A DNA stretch of 57,112 nt from NCBI RefSeq assembly GCF_019399235.1, contig NZ_JAELVH010000123.1, positions 1-57,112 of the forward strand, given 5' to 3'. Positions within the stretch are counted from its first letter, which is position 1. Each line of letters opens with the position of its first letter. Origin of the DNA: Streptomyces poriferorum (GTDB taxonomy: Bacteria; Actinomycetota; Actinomycetes; Streptomycetales; Streptomycetaceae). The notes beneath the pieces were generated by a model that searched no databases, was not told the DNA's origin, and saw nothing but the letters and a program-made list of their open reading frames with translations. Positions 56,781-57,112 of the stretch are shown here, piece by piece. The translations under genes were made by a program, and so were the position numbers.

Positions 56781-56949
56781 CGGCCTCGGGCGATTGTGAT
56801 CCGGGTGCCGCTTCACGACGGCAGGCGGTTCCACGAGGGCTGCCCGCGGGCCACGCGTCCGTTCCCGCACCCCTGTGGGCCGCGCGACGGGACGGGCATT
56901 AGGTTGACCGGGAGAAGTCTCGGCAGCCGGACTCGCGATGGGGGCGAGC

Positions 56950-57112
56950 ATGACCATGCTAAAGGGAACCAATGTTCCAGTGGCGGCTCAGGCCGTGCGC
57001 GTCGAACTGGGGTGGCGCGCCGCCCCCGGGACTCCGGACGTGGACGCCTCGGCGCTCCTTCTCCTCGGGTCCGGAAAAGTGCGCAGCGACGCGGACTTCG
57101 TCTTCTACAACC
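56950..57112 (+). CDS. TerD-family stress protein (5' part, cut by window edge)
   Basis: The frame from ATG 56950 begins MTMLKGTNVPVAAQAVRVEL and continues with a segment ending LLLGSGKVRSDADFVFYN. This is the start of TerD/CABP1-type calcium-binding proteins of tellurite and stress response. Only 54 codons are in the window. A GGGGGCGAG sequence lies close to the start. ATG 56956 is an alternative start. Confidence 0.88.
   Translation, partial: MTMLKGTNVPVAAQAVRVELGWRAAPGTPDVDASALLLLGSGKVRSDADFVFYN

Overview
The window is high-GC actinobacterial DNA. Codon use, frequent GTG starts, AGGAGG-type ribosome sites, a rare TTA codon in a regulator and several families typical of the genus (DUF6643, the short histidine-kinase-like ATPases, MOSC and TerD proteins) point to Streptomyces. 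There are no rRNA or tRNA genes, no CRISPR array, and no recognisable transposon.

Left part (1-20.8 kb) looks like ordinary chromosome. It holds a TetR/cupin/DUF4865/phosphotriesterase-like operon with an operator palindrome; a SHOCT-ABC-FtsX export operon ending in a perfect 42-bp palindrome; an anti-sigma-type ATPase; a cysteine-synthase-fold enzyme; two SRPBCC proteins; a membrane protein with a sigma-factor-like front; a DeoR regulator; a multi-pass membrane hydrolase converging on a beta-helix/AAA+ fusion; and an Rv1733c-like membrane protein, a MOSC protein, a DUF6643 protein and a NUDIX hydrolase.

Right part (about 21.8-56.0 kb) is a lipopeptide-type nonribosomal peptide gene cluster that I do not recognise as a known one. 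It starts with a large LuxR regulator carrying a TTA codon. Leftward genes: a stand-alone condensation protein, a C-A-T module with an acidic, basic-residue-like specificity code, an Fe(II)/2-oxoglutarate amino-acid hydroxylase of the VioC/AsnO type, and an ACT protein. Rightward genes: an MFS exporter overlapping a membrane M28 peptidase, MbtH, a fatty acyl-AMP ligase (FAAL) joined to ACP-C-A(Thr)-T, a C-A-T module with an unusual code, a translationally coupled serine hydroxymethyltransferase homologue, a thioesterase, a C-(dead A with embedded methyltransferase)-T protein, a (truncated C)-A(Val)-T protein, a P450 and a second thioesterase whose nucleophile is Cys. A hotdog-fold protein lies divergently upstream of the FAAL. 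DinB and TerD-family genes mark the right flank.

Inferred logic: FAAL loads a fatty acid on the ACP, Thr is added first, then residues from the unusual-code, Val-code and basic-code modules. The acyl peptide is exported by the MFS protein and may be trimmed outside by the M28 peptidase. Four promoters of the cluster share an 18-bp inverted motif (GTCAGGA-N4-YCCCGAC, followed by TG) at a constant 22-24 nt from a -10-like hexamer, so the cluster appears to be one regulon, probably of the LuxR protein and, through its TTA codon, of bldA. As sequenced, the FAAL is broken: about 85-90 residues are missing and the frame changes near 36,970. This is either a natural deletion or an assembly error.
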